The notes: generated from the letters alone by a model not told the origin. A stretch of 64,000 nucleotides of DNA from Corallococcus sp. AS-1-6 (GCF_020037015.1 NZ_JAIQDE010000006.1:248001-312000), one strand, 5' to 3'; shown: positions 8,443-17,910, counted from the first letter of the stretch. Made by a program: numbers and translations.

Positions 8443-10390
8443 GGGAGCTGGCCTTGTCGAGGTCGAGGATCTGCTGCGCCCCCACGTACGACTTCGTCTC
8501 GTAGCGGGTGATCTTCCCGATCTTCCGGACGATCTCCGCCATGCGCTCCGCCTCGCGGTAGATGATGTCCACCGGCCTCCAGGCGAAGTCCTCCTCCTTG
8601 AGCTTGCGCTTGAGCAGCTCCGCGTAGCCCATCACGGACGTGAGGGGCTGGTTGAGCTCGTGGGCCGCGGTGCCGGCGAGCGCGACGATGACGGCGTTCT
8701 TCTCGCTCTCCTCCAGCCGCGTCTCCACGTCGGACAGCTTGCGCTCCAACTGCACCCGGTCGCGCAGGTCCGTGAAGATGCCCACGGTGAAGGACTCGCG
8801 GCCGCCCTCGTAGACGATGGAGGCCGTCATGTTCACCGGCACGCGCTCGCCGGAGCGGTGCATCAGCTCCTGGCGCGTGAGGGACAGCCGGCCCTTGCCG
8901 CCCATCTCGGGGCCGCGAAGCTGGGCCATGATGCGCTGGGCGACGCCGGGCGGGTAGAGCTGGAGCGCGTTGAGCTTCTCCTGGGCCTCCTGCGCGGTGT
9001 AGCCGCACATGGCCTCCGCGCCCTTGTTGAAGAGGATGATGCGCCCCTTCAGGTCGGCCGCGATGATGGCGTCCACCGACGAGTCGATGAGCCGCTCCAG
9101 GAAGTCCTTCGTGTTGCGCAGCTCGTCCTCCAGCTTGCGCGCGTGCGTGACGTCGCGGAAGGAGAGGATGGTGGCCGCGTCCTCGTCGCGCAGCGGCGCC
9201 GCGGACATGGACAGCGTGAGGCAGCGGCCGGCGGGCGTGCGCACCACCACGTCCACGCCCATGCGCGCCTCGCCGCGCGACGCGGACGTCACCAGCTCCA
9301 TCAGCACGCCGTCGTCCACCGGCTGGGTGATTTGATTCAGGTGCTTGCCGCGGGCCTCGCCCGCGGTGGTGTCCAGCATCTGCGCGCCCGCGGGGTTGAG
9401 CGACAGCACGGCGGCCTCGTCGTCGAGGATGGCCACGCCCTCGCTCACGTGGGCGAAGAAGAGCTGGTAGGGCTTGAAGGACGCGGCCTTCTCCTCCGCC
9501 GCCAGCCGCGCCGTCTGCACGGACTGGAGCACCGACGCGCTCCGCAGCGCCACCGCCGTGGCGTGGGCCACCGTGGTGAGGAAGTCGATTTCCCGCGTGC
9601 TGAAGGCCCGCCTGCGTCCGGCCGCGCGCAGGAGCAGCACGCCGCGCACCTGGCCCCGGATGGGCAGGGGCAGCGCGGCGATGGCGTGGATGCCTCGCGC
9701 GGCCACGGCCCGGCGCTCCAGGTCGCCCAGGAGCGGGTGCGTGGCGGCCTCCTGCATCACCACGGGCTTGCCGGTGCGCACGACCTCACGGATTTCGGGA
9801 TAGCGCGCCAGGTCGATGCGCAGGTCCTTCATGCCCGGGTCGTCGCTGGCGGCGACGATGACGCCCTCGTCCACGCCGCCGCCCACCATCACCAGCGTGG
9901 CGCGCGCGATGTCCAACTGCTCCGCCAGACGCCGCGTCACGCCGTGCAGGAGCGCTTCCACGTCGGAGCTCTCCGCGTAGTCGGCGGTGAGCTCCAGCAG
10001 CAGCGCCAGGTCCGTCTGGCTGCGGGCCTGCTCCTCACGCTCGCGGTGGCGCTCCGCGGCGCGCTGGAGGCGCCAGGTGAGCTCATGCGGCAGCCCCTGG
10101 TGGGTGACGATGTCCGCGGGGCGCAGCGTGTCCACGGCGGCGAAGCCTCGCGGCTCCGGGGACACCACCGCGAGCAGCGTGAGGTGCGGCCCGTTGAGGG
10201 ACGTGAGCAGCTCCACCACCGCGGGGCCGCAGCCGGGGGCGGTGAGGTCCACCAGCGCCAGGGCGGCGTCGTCCGGGTCGTCCACCACGCGCAGGCCCGC
10301 GCGCTCGGCGGCTGCGTTCAGGGGTTCTCTTGCCACCGACCCTGGGGGGACCAGGACGATGCCGAAGGCGGGTTCCGACGGGGCCGACAC
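8432..10390 (-). CDS. Sensor protein with receiver-like, GAF, two PAS and DHp domains, no ATPase domain
   Basis: About 652 residues from a GTG start at 10390, chosen because residues upstream are an out-of-frame overlap with the previous gene. Residues 8-115 resemble a receiver fold without a clear acidic pocket. A GAF domain (about 125-290) and two PAS domains (310-420 and 435-560) follow. The protein ends with a DHp helix pair whose H box AAHELNQPLTSV puts the phosphorylatable His near residue 577. It stops about 75 residues later, with no N, G1 or G2 box. It therefore cannot phosphorylate itself; family logic says it needs a partner kinase in trans. The complete kinase overlapping its stop codon is the obvious candidate. 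Confidence 0.85.
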
Positions 10391-10399
10391 GGGGCGCTG

Positions 10400-10426
10400 G
10401 ACTCCGGAGCGAGGGGCCCCGGAGTC
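10400..10426 (-). other. Hairpin between beta-helix lipoprotein and kinase-like gene
   Basis: GACTCCGG and CCGGAGTC pair around an 11-base loop. There is no T run, so this is not a classical terminator. It lies in the leader of the kinase-like gene, where it could damp read-through or translation. Confidence 0.4.
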
Positions 10427-10442
10427 TACACAACCCCCGGGG

Positions 10443-12095
10443 TCAGGGGCAGCCTGACTCGAAGGCCCCCTGGTCCGGCGCCGCCCCGCAGAAGGGCAGG
10501 CCCAGGGACAGGCCCGCCTCGCGCGCGGGGGACTGCGCGGACAGTTGGTAGTCATCCGCGCCCGTGTCCACGAAGCCGGGCGCGCGCTCCTGCGAGCGCT
10601 TGTCCAGGCCGGCCCTCGTGCGCCAGTCCGCCAGGCCCAGCGTGGCGCCCTCCAGGTTGAACACCGCCGCGCCGCCGCCGCGGAAGTACAGGTTGCCGTC
10701 CACCACCGCGCCGCTCCGGCCCGCGCCGCCGCGAGCGGCGATGCCACAGCCGGCGAAGAGGTTGTTGCGCACGTCCAGGCCCTGGCTCGCGCCGTTGGAG
10801 CCCGTGCCGAAGACGAGGCACGCGCCGCTCAGGTTCCACACCGTGTTGTGCTGCACCTTCACGTCCACGGACGCGTCCACGCGGATGCCGGTGCCCTCCT
10901 CGCCGTCCGCTTCCCCCAGGCCGTCGTGGATGAGGTTGCGGCGCAGGATGACGCGCGTGGGGGGCGCGCCCTCGCGGTTGCCGCCAATCTGGATGGCGCG
11001 CGCGTTGGCGTAGAAGACGTTGTCCTCCAGCGTGACGTCGGAGGGGGACATGTGGATGAGGATGCCCTCGCCCGCGGAGGTGGACACCGCGCGGTGGTTG
11101 TAGACGGTGTTGCCGCGCAGGGTGACGTGGGTGCACGTCTTGATGTCCGCGCCGTTCTCCCGGTTGTCGTGGAGCTGGTTGTTCTCCACGAGCAGGTTGT
11201 CGAACGGGGTGCCCGGGGTGGTGGCGCCGCCCTCCGGTCCCAGGCACTGCACGCCGTCGCCGGAGTTGTGGTGGATGTCGTTGCCGCGCACGGTGACGTT
11301 GCTGGCGGAGGTCTGCACCGCGACGCCGTGGCTGTCCACGTCGCCCTGGTCGAAGTGGGAGATGTCGTTGTTCTCGATGAGGACGTCGTGCGCCTTCTCC
11401 GTCACGTAGACGCCCGCGCCCTCCGTGCCGTTCTTCACGATGCTGTCCCGGAGCACGCCGTGGTGCGCGCCCGCGCCGCGCCACATCACCGCGAAGGTGG
11501 ACTCGCCGCCCACGTCCACCGTGAGTCCCTGGATGTTCCAGTACGCGCCGCTCACGTCCACCAGCGCCGTCTGGCCAATGGAGCCGCCCTTGAGGATGGC
11601 CGTGGCGCCCGGCGCGGCCCTCAGCGTCAGCGGCTGGTCCGCCGTGCCCTGCCGCTCCTTCAGCGCCACGTGCTCGCGCCACGTGCCGGACTGGAGGAAC
11701 ACCGCCTCGCCGGGCCTCACCAGCGACACGGCGCGCGCCACCGTGCGCAGGGGCAGTGCTTCCGTGCCCGCCGCGGAGTCGTTGCCGCTGGGGGACACCC
11801 AGAGCACGCGCGTGTACTGGGGCTCGGCGGGCGGCGGCGGCTCGGGCTCCTGGGGCTCCTCCGGGGGCGGTGGGTCCACGGGATCCGCGGGCGGGGTGCC
11901 GCCGTCCTCGTCAGGGGGCGTACCCGCGTCGGCCGGTGTCTGGGGCCGCCCGGGCGGGGTGACGATGGGTGGACCGGACGTGCCTGGAGGCGTGGCTGTC
12001 GCGGGCGCGGGTTCGACCTTGCCGGTACAGCCGACGGTGGCAGCGAGCATCCCGGTGGCGCAGACGATGGTCGTCAGGGTCTGGCGGAAGCGCAT
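10443..12095 (-). CDS. Secreted beta-helix (pectate-lyase-fold) lipoprotein
   Basis: A 550-residue lipoprotein. The signal peptide (MRFRQTLTTIVCATGMLAATVGC) gives a lipobox-like end at Cys23. A Pro/Thr/Glu-rich linker of about 80 residues follows, typical of surface tethers. The rest is a right-handed parallel beta-helix with Asn-rich turns (VTVRGNDIHHNSGDGVQC, LLVENNQLHDN, VTLRGNTVYNH, VTLEDNVFYANARAIQIGG). The opening phrase VSPSGNDSAAGTEALPLRTVARAVSLV is the usual start of these DUF1565/NosD-type proteins. They bind or cut polysaccharides; no catalytic residues can be assigned. The start at 12095 has GAGGAG seven bases upstream. The gene runs into the kinase-like gene with only a hairpin between. 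Confidence 0.85.
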   Translation of the reverse strand: MRFRQTLTTIVCATGMLAATVGCTGKVEPAPATATPPGTSGPPIVTPPGRPQTPADAGTPPDEDGGTPPADPVDPPPPEEPQEPEPPPPAEPQYTRVLWVSPSGNDSAAGTEALPLRTVARAVSLVRPGEAVFLQSGTWREHVALKERQGTADQPLTLRAAPGATAILKGGSIGQTALVDVSGAYWNIQGLTVDVGGESTFAVMWRGAGAHHGVLRDSIVKNGTEGAGVYVTEKAHDVLIENNDISHFDQGDVDSHGVAVQTSASNVTVRGNDIHHNSGDGVQCLGPEGGATTPGTPFDNLLVENNQLHDNRENGADIKTCTHVTLRGNTVYNHRAVSTSAGEGILIHMSPSDVTLEDNVFYANARAIQIGGNREGAPPTRVILRRNLIHDGLGEADGEEGTGIRVDASVDVKVQHNTVWNLSGACLVFGTGSNGASQGLDVRNNLFAGCGIAARGGAGRSGAVVDGNLYFRGGGAAVFNLEGATLGLADWRTRAGLDKRSQERAPGFVDTGADDYQLSAQSPAREAGLSLGLPFCGAAPDQGAFESGCP

Positions 12096-12306
12096 GTGGA
12101 CTCCTCGTGAGGGTTCACGGCGCGGGGGTGCGCTCGCGGGGTCGGCGGGCAACGGGAACACGCGTGCCGTGCATTCCCCGTCAGCCGTGGACTCCGCCAC
12201 CGCCTGCTTGCCGGGCAGCCAGGCAGGAATGTGAATCCGCGCGGTTGGGCCTGGCGCCAGAGGACCGCGGATGTGCCGGAGGGTGGGCCGCGCGCGCAGA
12301 AACACG

Positions 12307-12337
12307 CGGGCCGTGTCCCCATGAGGAACACGGCCCG
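12307..12337 (-). terminator. Probable terminator of the glutaredoxin gene
   Basis: CGGGCCGTGT pairs with ACACGGCCCG around a 10-base loop, followed on the minus strand by CGTGTTTCT. It lies about 22 bases past the glutaredoxin stop. The T run is weak, so termination may be partial. Confidence 0.55.
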
Positions 12338-12359
12338 GGTGCTGCGGCGGATGACGGGT

Positions 12360-12638
12360 TCAGGGGGCGGTGGAGTCCCGGGCCTCCCTGCCGAGGAGTG
12401 CGTCCAACTGCCCTCGCGCCTCCAGGTCATAGAGGTCATCGCAACCGCCGATGTGGCGGCCCGCGATGAAGATCTGCGGCACCGTCCGCCGGCCGCAGCG
12501 CCGCAGCATCTCCTCGTGCCGCGCTTCATCCGCGGCGACATCCACCTTCTGGAACTCGCAGCCCTTCTCGTTGAGCAGCTCCATGGCCTGCCGCGAATAG
12601 GGACACGTGCGCTTCATGTAGACGACGACCTCAAGCAT
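12360..12638 (-). CDS. grxC: Glutaredoxin (GrxC type)
   Basis: A 92-residue thiol-disulfide oxidoreductase of the cytoplasm that uses glutathione to reduce protein disulfides. The dithiol active site CPYS is at residues 12-15. Then come the cis-proline loop RRTVPQIFIAGRHIGGCDDL, with TVP and the GG-x-DDL glutathione-binding turn, exactly as in GrxC. An extra Cys in the GGCDDL loop is a small departure from the usual GGSDDL. AGGAGG lies directly upstream of the ATG at 12638. It is a stand-alone gene divergent from rlhA. Confidence 0.93.
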   Translation of the reverse strand: MLEVVVYMKRTCPYSRQAMELLNEKGCEFQKVDVAADEARHEEMLRRCGRRTVPQIFIAGRHIGGCDDLYDLEARGQLDALLGREARDSTAP

Positions 12639-12769
12639 CACGACCTCCTGCGTCGAAGGGTGGGAACGCCGTCCCCGGTCCGCCACCCGGCGCGAGGCCG
12701 CCCGCTCCCCTGCCCGGTCCCGTCTCCGGCCGCCGATGCCCCTGAAGCCGGGCGTGCTAGGTAGGCGTC

Positions 12770-15379
12770 ATGTCTCCCCGACGCCCCGAAATCCTCGCCC
12801 CCGCTGGTGACCTGGAGTCGTTGCGTGCCGCCCTGGCCAGTGGGGCGGACGCCGTCTACTTCGGGCTCGATGAAGGCTTCAACGCGCGAGCCCGCGCGGA
12901 GAACTTCTCGCTCGAGCGGTTGCCGGAGACGGTGGGGCTCATCCACCGGGCGGGCGCGCGCGCCTACGTGACGCTGAACACGCTGGTGTTCGAGCCGGAA
13001 CTGCCGGTGGTGGAGCACCTCTTGCGCGGCGTGGCGAAGGCGGGCGTGGACGCGCTCATCGTGCAGGACCCGGCGGTGGCGCTGCTCGCGCGGGCCCTCT
13101 GCCCCCAGTTGGAGCTGCACGCGTCCACGCAGATGACGCTGTCCAGCGCGGAGGGGGCGCGGTTCGCCACGGGCCTGGGCTTCACGCGCATGGTGGTGCC
13201 GCGCGAGCTGTCGGTGGCGGAGATCCGCCGGCTGGCGTCGCAGACGGACATCGAGCTGGAGGTCTTCATCCACGGCGCGCTCTGCATGTCGTGGAGCGGC
13301 CAGTGCCTCACGAGCGAAGCGTGGGGTGGCCGGTCCGCGAACCGGGGCCAGTGCGCGCAGTCCTGCCGGCTGCCGTACGACCTGGTGGTGGACGGCGAGA
13401 CGCGCGACCTGGGCGAGGTGAAGTACCTGCTCAGCCCCAAGGACCTGGCGGGCGTGCGCGCGGTGCCGGAGCTGGCGGACATCGGCGTGCACAGCCTGAA
13501 GATTGAAGGCCGGCTCAAGGGGCCGGCGTACGTCTCCAGCACGGTGCAGGGCTACCGCCGCTGGCTGGATGGCGTGATGGCGGGCAAGCCCGACGGCGCG
13601 CGGCTGGCGAAGGACCTGGCGGAGATGTCGCTGTCGTACAGCCGGGGCTTCTCCCACGGGTTCCTGGCGGGCTCCGACCACCAGACGCTGGTGGAGGGGC
13701 GCTTCCCGAAGCACCGCGGGCTGTACCTGGGCCGGGTGCGGGCGGTGTCCGGCAAGGACGTGCTCGTGGTGCCGGACGACCGGCCGTGGACGGGCGCGCT
13801 GGGGCTGGGCGACGAGCGGCCCGAGGCCCCGGCGGGAAACGTGTCCGCGCCGCTCACGGGCGAGCCCGACCCCGCGGACGTGGATCCGCGTCCGGGCATG
13901 GGCGTGGTGTTCGACGCGGGCGCGCCGGAGGACAAGCACGAGCCGGGCGGCCCCATCTTCCGCGTGGAGCGCGAGGGCGACGCGTGGGTGCTGGGCTTCG
14001 GCCACCCGGGTCCGGACCTGGGCCGCGTGGCGCCGGGGCAGCGCGTGTGGCTGAACAGCGACCCTGCGCTCGCGCGGCGCACGGGGGAGCTGCTCGCGCA
14101 GGGTGAGCCCGAGGGCCGCATCCCTCTGTCCCTGGTGGTGTCCGGCGCGGAGGGCACGCCGCTGCGCGTGCGGATGAGCACCGCGCGCTTCACGCGTGAG
14201 GCGGTGGGCACGACGGTGCTCGCGCCGTCGCGGGGCGCGGGCGTGGACGCGGCGCTGCTCAAGGACAAGCTGGCCGCGCTGGGCGGCACGTCGTTCCACC
14301 TGGCGGAGCTGGACGCGTCCGGCCTGGCGCCGGGGCTGCACCTGCCGGTGTCGGAGCTGAAGGCGCTGCGGCGGCAGTTGGTGGCGGAGCTGACGGCGGA
14401 CGTGGAGCGGGGGCCCGCGCGGACGGTGAGCACGGAGGCCGTGGAGGCCGGCGTGCGGCAGGCGTTGCTTTCGAAGGTGGCGGCGCGTCCGGCGGAGGAG
14501 GCGCCCCGGCTGCTGCCGCTGTGCCGGAACGACGCGCAGTTGGAGGCGGTCATCGCCGCGGGGCTGCGCGAGGTGGAGCTGGACTGGATGGAGATGGTGG
14601 GGCTCCAGAAGGCGGTGGAGCGGGCACACGCGGCGGGGCTGCGCGTCACCATCGCCACGGTGCGCGTGCAGAAGCCCGGCGAGGAGGGCTACGACACGCG
14701 CCTGGACCGGCTGCGTCCGGACGCGGTGCTGGTGCGCCACTGGGGCGCGATGATGCACTTCCTGGAGCAGCCGGCGGGGGCGTCGCGGCCGGTGCTGCAC
14801 GGGGACTTCTCGCTGAACGTGACGAACTCGCTGACGGCGGCGCACCTGCTGAGCCTGGGGCTGGACACGCTGACGGTGTCGCACGACCTGGATTCGGAGC
14901 AGCTCTTCGCGCTGCTGGAGCAGGCGCCGGCGCACCGGTTCGCGGTGGCGCTGCACCACCACATCGCGACGTTCCACACGGAGCACTGCGTGTATTCCCA
15001 CACGCTGTCCAACGGGCGCGACTACAAGACCTGCGGGCGGCCGTGTGAGAAGAGCGCCATCGCGCTGAAGGACCGGCTGGGACTGGAGCATCCGGTCATC
15101 GTGGACGTGGGGTGCCGCAACACGGTGTTCAACGCGCAGGCGCAGAGCGCGGCGTCGCTGGTGCCCCGGCTGCTGGAGCGCGGCGTGCGGCGCTTCCGCG
15201 TGGAGTTCGTGCGCGAGACGCGCGAGGAGGCCGCGCGGGTGCTGGGCGCGTACCAGGAGCTGCTCGCGGGCCGGCTGTCACCCGCGGAGGCGGTGAAGCG
15301 CGCGGCGGTGCACGAGCAGTTCGGCGTCACGCGCGGCACGATGCAGGTGCTCAAGCACCCGGCCGCGAACGCGCGCTGA
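12770..15379 (+). CDS. rlhA: U32 family protein, 23S rRNA 5-hydroxycytidine synthase RlhA
   Basis: An 869-residue protein. The N-terminal third is the U32 domain, starting with PEILAPAGDLESLRAALASGADAVYFG. The U32 signature ELEVFIHGALCMSWSGQC, followed by RGQCAQSCRLPY, supplies the conserved cysteines. A central DUF3656-type region and a C-terminal part with more conserved Cys (YKTCGRPCEKS, VDVGCRNTVFNAQAQS) match the long RlhA/YdcP class rather than the short TrhP or UbiU/UbiV proteins. In E. coli RlhA hydroxylates C2501 of 23S rRNA, with cysteines believed to bind an iron-sulfur centre. Older databases call these collagenase-like peptidases. It is a single gene followed by a bidirectional hairpin. 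Confidence 0.88.
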   Translation: MSPRRPEILAPAGDLESLRAALASGADAVYFGLDEGFNARARAENFSLERLPETVGLIHRAGARAYVTLNTLVFEPELPVVEHLLRGVAKAGVDALIVQDPAVALLARALCPQLELHASTQMTLSSAEGARFATGLGFTRMVVPRELSVAEIRRLASQTDIELEVFIHGALCMSWSGQCLTSEAWGGRSANRGQCAQSCRLPYDLVVDGETRDLGEVKYLLSPKDLAGVRAVPELADIGVHSLKIEGRLKGPAYVSSTVQGYRRWLDGVMAGKPDGARLAKDLAEMSLSYSRGFSHGFLAGSDHQTLVEGRFPKHRGLYLGRVRAVSGKDVLVVPDDRPWTGALGLGDERPEAPAGNVSAPLTGEPDPADVDPRPGMGVVFDAGAPEDKHEPGGPIFRVEREGDAWVLGFGHPGPDLGRVAPGQRVWLNSDPALARRTGELLAQGEPEGRIPLSLVVSGAEGTPLRVRMSTARFTREAVGTTVLAPSRGAGVDAALLKDKLAALGGTSFHLAELDASGLAPGLHLPVSELKALRRQLVAELTADVERGPARTVSTEAVEAGVRQALLSKVAARPAEEAPRLLPLCRNDAQLEAVIAAGLREVELDWMEMVGLQKAVERAHAAGLRVTIATVRVQKPGEEGYDTRLDRLRPDAVLVRHWGAMMHFLEQPAGASRPVLHGDFSLNVTNSLTAAHLLSLGLDTLTVSHDLDSEQLFALLEQAPAHRFAVALHHHIATFHTEHCVYSHTLSNGRDYKTCGRPCEKSAIALKDRLGLEHPVIVDVGCRNTVFNAQAQSAASLVPRLLERGVRRFRVEFVRETREEAARVLGAYQELLAGRLSPAEAVKRAAVHEQFGVTRGTMQVLKHPAANAR

Positions 15380-15380
15380 G

Positions 15381-15427
15381 ACGCGGTGCGGGCAGGGCTC
15401 CTGTTCTGGGCCCTGCCTACCGCGTTC
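15381..15427. terminator. Shared hairpin between convergent rlhA and yhhQ
   Basis: GGGCAGGGC pairs with GCCCTGCC, extended outside by GCGGT/ACCGC-type pairs, around the loop TCCTGTTCTG. It fills the whole gap between two converging stop codons. No long T run is present on either strand, so strength is uncertain. Confidence 0.55.
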
Positions 15428-16172
15428 AGGCCGCTGCCGCCGATGAGGGCTCGGCCTTGGGCGTCACGAGGTTCACCGGCTCACCGTCCTCGCCCAGCAC
15501 CACCGGGGCGATGCCCAGCTTGCGCTCCACCAGCGCGTGCCCCAGGTAGACGAGCGGCGTCAGGCCGATGGCCACCAGCAGCTTCACCGCGTACGAGGTG
15601 AAGATGATCCGGAAGATGACCTCCCGGGGCAGCACGCCCGTCCAGGCGACGAACTGCACCACCACCGTGTCGATGAACTGCGACACCACCGTGGAGCCCG
15701 TGGCCCGCAGCCACAGCATCCGGTTGTTCGTCACCCGCTTGAGCAGGTTGAACACCGAGATGTCCAGGAACTGCGCCACCAGGTACGCCATCATCGACGC
15801 CGCCAGGATGCGCTGCGAGCCGCCGAAGACGTTGTTGAACGACGACGCCACCGTCCCGCCGTAGTCCTTCGCCTCCGTCATCGGCGCCCACGGAATCAGG
15901 CCCGCCAGCGCGACAATCACGAACGTGAAGATGGCCATCACGAAGCCCACCCACGTCACGAACCGCGCGACCTTCTTGCCGTAGAACTCGTTGAGGATGT
16001 CCGTCAGCAGGAACGTCACCGGGAACGGCAGCATCCCCACCGACATCACCGCCACCACCGGGCCCAGGTGCACCTCGAACAGCTTCACCCCGATGATGTC
16101 GCCCACCACCAGCGAGGTGATGAACAGCCCCGCGAGCACCAAGAAAAGCTGAATCCGCCGGTCCAGGGTCAT
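15426..16172 (-). CDS. yhhQ: Queuosine precursor transporter (YhhQ/VUT family)
   Basis: A 248-residue inner-membrane protein of the DUF165/VUT family, with about six hydrophobic segments. The diagnostic region LPFPVTFLLTDILNEFYGKKVAR (residues about 48-70) matches the family motif F-x-xTDxxxExYGKxxA, and QFLDISVFNLLK plus GSTVVSQFIDTVVVQFVAW match the second half. E. coli YhhQ imports preQ0/preQ1, precursors of the tRNA base queuosine. The last 30 residues are a soluble acidic tail. No queuosine biosynthesis gene lies beside it, so use in salvage is plausible. It is a single gene, convergent with rlhA. Confidence 0.88.
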   Translation of the reverse strand: MTLDRRIQLFLVLAGLFITSLVVGDIIGVKLFEVHLGPVVAVMSVGMLPFPVTFLLTDILNEFYGKKVARFVTWVGFVMAIFTFVIVALAGLIPWAPMTEAKDYGGTVASSFNNVFGGSQRILAASMMAYLVAQFLDISVFNLLKRVTNNRMLWLRATGSTVVSQFIDTVVVQFVAWTGVLPREVIFRIIFTSYAVKLLVAIGLTPLVYLGHALVERKLGIAPVVLGEDGEPVNLVTPKAEPSSAAAA

Positions 16173-16247
16173 CCGATGCGTCCTTCAAGAGCGAGGCGCC
16201 GCTACAGCTAGCATACCCTCCGCCCCCGTCGCTTGGACGCCCGGGGC

Positions 16248-17039
16248 CTACTCGGGCAGGTAGTACTGCCTGCCCGGCCCCACGGGCGCCGTCTCCCCGG
16301 CGCCGCCCGCCCCGGAGAGCACCAGGCGCGGCCGGTACACGCCCAGCACCGTCTGCTCGGTGGCCGTCGGGTTGTCGTAGCCGTGCCCGAACACCTCCGG
16401 CCCGCTGAACGCCATCCCCCGCCCCACCGGCTGCCCTTGCAGCACCAGCCCCGCGCCCAGCACCAGCTCCATGCCTTCCGTGTGGCCGTCCGCGCGCGCC
16501 GGGATGCCGCCGCCCGGATCCACCCGCAGCCGGTACACGCCGTAGGTCGCGCCCTCGTGGATGACGTCCACGTGGCCGAAGGGCTTCGCGTCCGTCCGGT
16601 ACACCATCTCCGCCGCGGTGCGGTGCACCTGGAGCGACGGGATGGCCCACCCTGTCAGCGCCTCCGGCTTGGTGACCCGCACCGTGGCGGCGTGCAGCGG
16701 CGCGTGCGGCGCGGCGTCCGTGGGCGGAGCCAGGAGGTAGCGGCACACCGCCTCCGCCGCGGACTCCAAGAGCTCGAAGCGGCACGCATCCAGGAGGAAG
16801 CGCAGCTCCCCGGCCAGCCGCCCGTAGTGCACGGTGTTGGCCAGCCTGCCGCCCACCGCCGCCTGCCTCGCGTCCAGGAAGAGCGCCACGTCCAGCCGCA
16901 AGGGCTGCGGCGTCACGCGCTCGCGGTTGTAGAGGCCCACGATGACGTCCACCGTGAGCCCGCGCAGCTCCATCACGTCCAGCGGACGGCCCTGCGCGTC
17001 GGTGACCACGGGGTGGATCCACACGGGTTCCTGGCTCAC
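16248..17039 (-). CDS. folB: Dihydroneopterin aldolase fused to a cupin-like domain
   Basis: A 263-residue protein, about twice the usual FolB length. Residues 24-126 are FolB: LTVDVIVGLYNRERVTPQPLRLDVALFLD with the substrate Glu (E40), the NTVHYGRLAGELRFLLD helix and the catalytic Lys in VRVTKPEAL (K124). FolB cleaves 7,8-dihydroneopterin in folate synthesis. Residues about 140-255 read like a cupin barrel (YGVYRLRVDPGGGIPARADGH, EGMELVLGAGLVLQG, GRGMAFSGPEVFGHGY). The metal-binding His pattern is incomplete, so catalysis by this part is doubtful. The ATG overlaps the stop of the upstream pteridine reductase by four bases, so both are made together. The fusion may sense or bind a pterin; that is inference. 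Confidence 0.82.
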   Translation of the reverse strand: MSQEPVWIHPVVTDAQGRPLDVMELRGLTVDVIVGLYNRERVTPQPLRLDVALFLDARQAAVGGRLANTVHYGRLAGELRFLLDACRFELLESAAEAVCRYLLAPPTDAAPHAPLHAATVRVTKPEALTGWAIPSLQVHRTAAEMVYRTDAKPFGHVDVIHEGATYGVYRLRVDPGGGIPARADGHTEGMELVLGAGLVLQGQPVGRGMAFSGPEVFGHGYDNPTATEQTVLGVYRPRLVLSGAGGAGETAPVGPGRQYYLPE

Positions 17040-17761
17040 AGTCGCGCGCTCCTTCCACCATCCACGGCGATGACCTGCCCGGTGAGGTACGGCGCCTCGC
17101 GCGCGAGGAACACCACCGTGCGCGCCACGTCCTCCACGCTGCCCTCGCGGCCCATGGGCACGCGGTCGAGCACCTCCTTGCGCGCGGCTTCGTCGAAGTC
17201 CTCCGGGAAGGCCACCACGCCCGGCGAGATGGCGTTGACGCGCACGTGCGGCGCCAGCTCCACCGCCAGCGCGCGCGTCAGCATCACGAGCCCCGCCTTG
17301 CTCACCGAATAGTGCGAGTAGTGGCTCACCGCCCGCTCCCCGCCGATGTCCGTGAGGTGCACCACCAGCGGGTCCTTCCCCGCGCGCAGCGACGGCAACA
17401 GCGCCTGCGTGAGGAAGAACGGCGCGTCCACGTTCACGGCGAGCATGCGGCGGTACTGCTCGCGCGTCACGGCCGCGAAGTCCACCCGCTCATAGAGGCC
17501 CGCGTTGTGCACGACCACGTCCAGCGCGGGGTGCGCCTTCTGGACCTGCGCGCCCAGCGCGTCCACCGCCTGCGCGTCGGAGAGGTCGCCGCGGTACAGC
17601 GTGACCTCACGGCCCAGCGCCCGGAGTTCGTGCGCCAGCGCCTCCAGCGGCTCCAGGGAGCGGTTCGCGTGAAGCGCCAGGTCGTAGCCGGCGCGGCCGA
17701 GCGCGCGCGCCACCGCGCTGCCGATGCGCACGCCCGCGCCCGTGATGAATGCGGTCCCCAT
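17036..17761 (-). CDS. SDR family pteridine (dihydromonapterin) reductase-like
   Basis: A 241-residue short-chain dehydrogenase/reductase. The NADPH-binding start is TGAGVRIGSAVARAL, with an Arg in the third turn as in pteridine reductases (PTR1/FolM, TGxxxRIG) rather than the ordinary TGxxxGIG. Other marks are HNAG (residues about 87-90) and the catalytic Tyr-Lys in YSVSKAG. The helix after the active site and the C-terminal GQVIAVDGGRSARL complete the fold. GGGAGG precedes the ATG at 17761. Coupling by a four-base overlap to folB supports a role in reducing dihydropterins for folate or tetrahydromonapterin. The enzyme class is clear; the substrate is inferred from motif and operon. Confidence 0.82.
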   Translation of the reverse strand: MGTAFITGAGVRIGSAVARALGRAGYDLALHANRSLEPLEALAHELRALGREVTLYRGDLSDAQAVDALGAQVQKAHPALDVVVHNAGLYERVDFAAVTREQYRRMLAVNVDAPFFLTQALLPSLRAGKDPLVVHLTDIGGERAVSHYSHYSVSKAGLVMLTRALAVELAPHVRVNAISPGVVAFPEDFDEAARKEVLDRVPMGREGSVEDVARTVVFLAREAPYLTGQVIAVDGGRSARL

Positions 17762-17812
17762 ATGCGGGCCCTCCCTAACAGGCCCGCCCGCGAAAGGCAC
17801 CTGCACGAAACA

Positions 17813-17858
17813 CCGCGGGGCGACACCTGGAGACCCCTCTCCAGGCACCGCCCCGCGG
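17813..17858 (-). terminator. Long perfect hairpin ending the secreted protein gene
   Basis: CCGCGGGGCG pairs perfectly with CGCCCCGCGG, and inside it CCTGGAGA pairs with TCTCCAGG around CCCC. On the minus strand it is followed by TGTTTCGT. It sits 53 bases beyond the stop at 17911 and just upstream of the pteridine reductase gene. Confidence 0.65.
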
Positions 17859-17910
17859 CACTGCGTCGTCCCCTTTGCGTCGTCCGTCCCGTCTCGTCTC
17901 CTCGTGCTTG

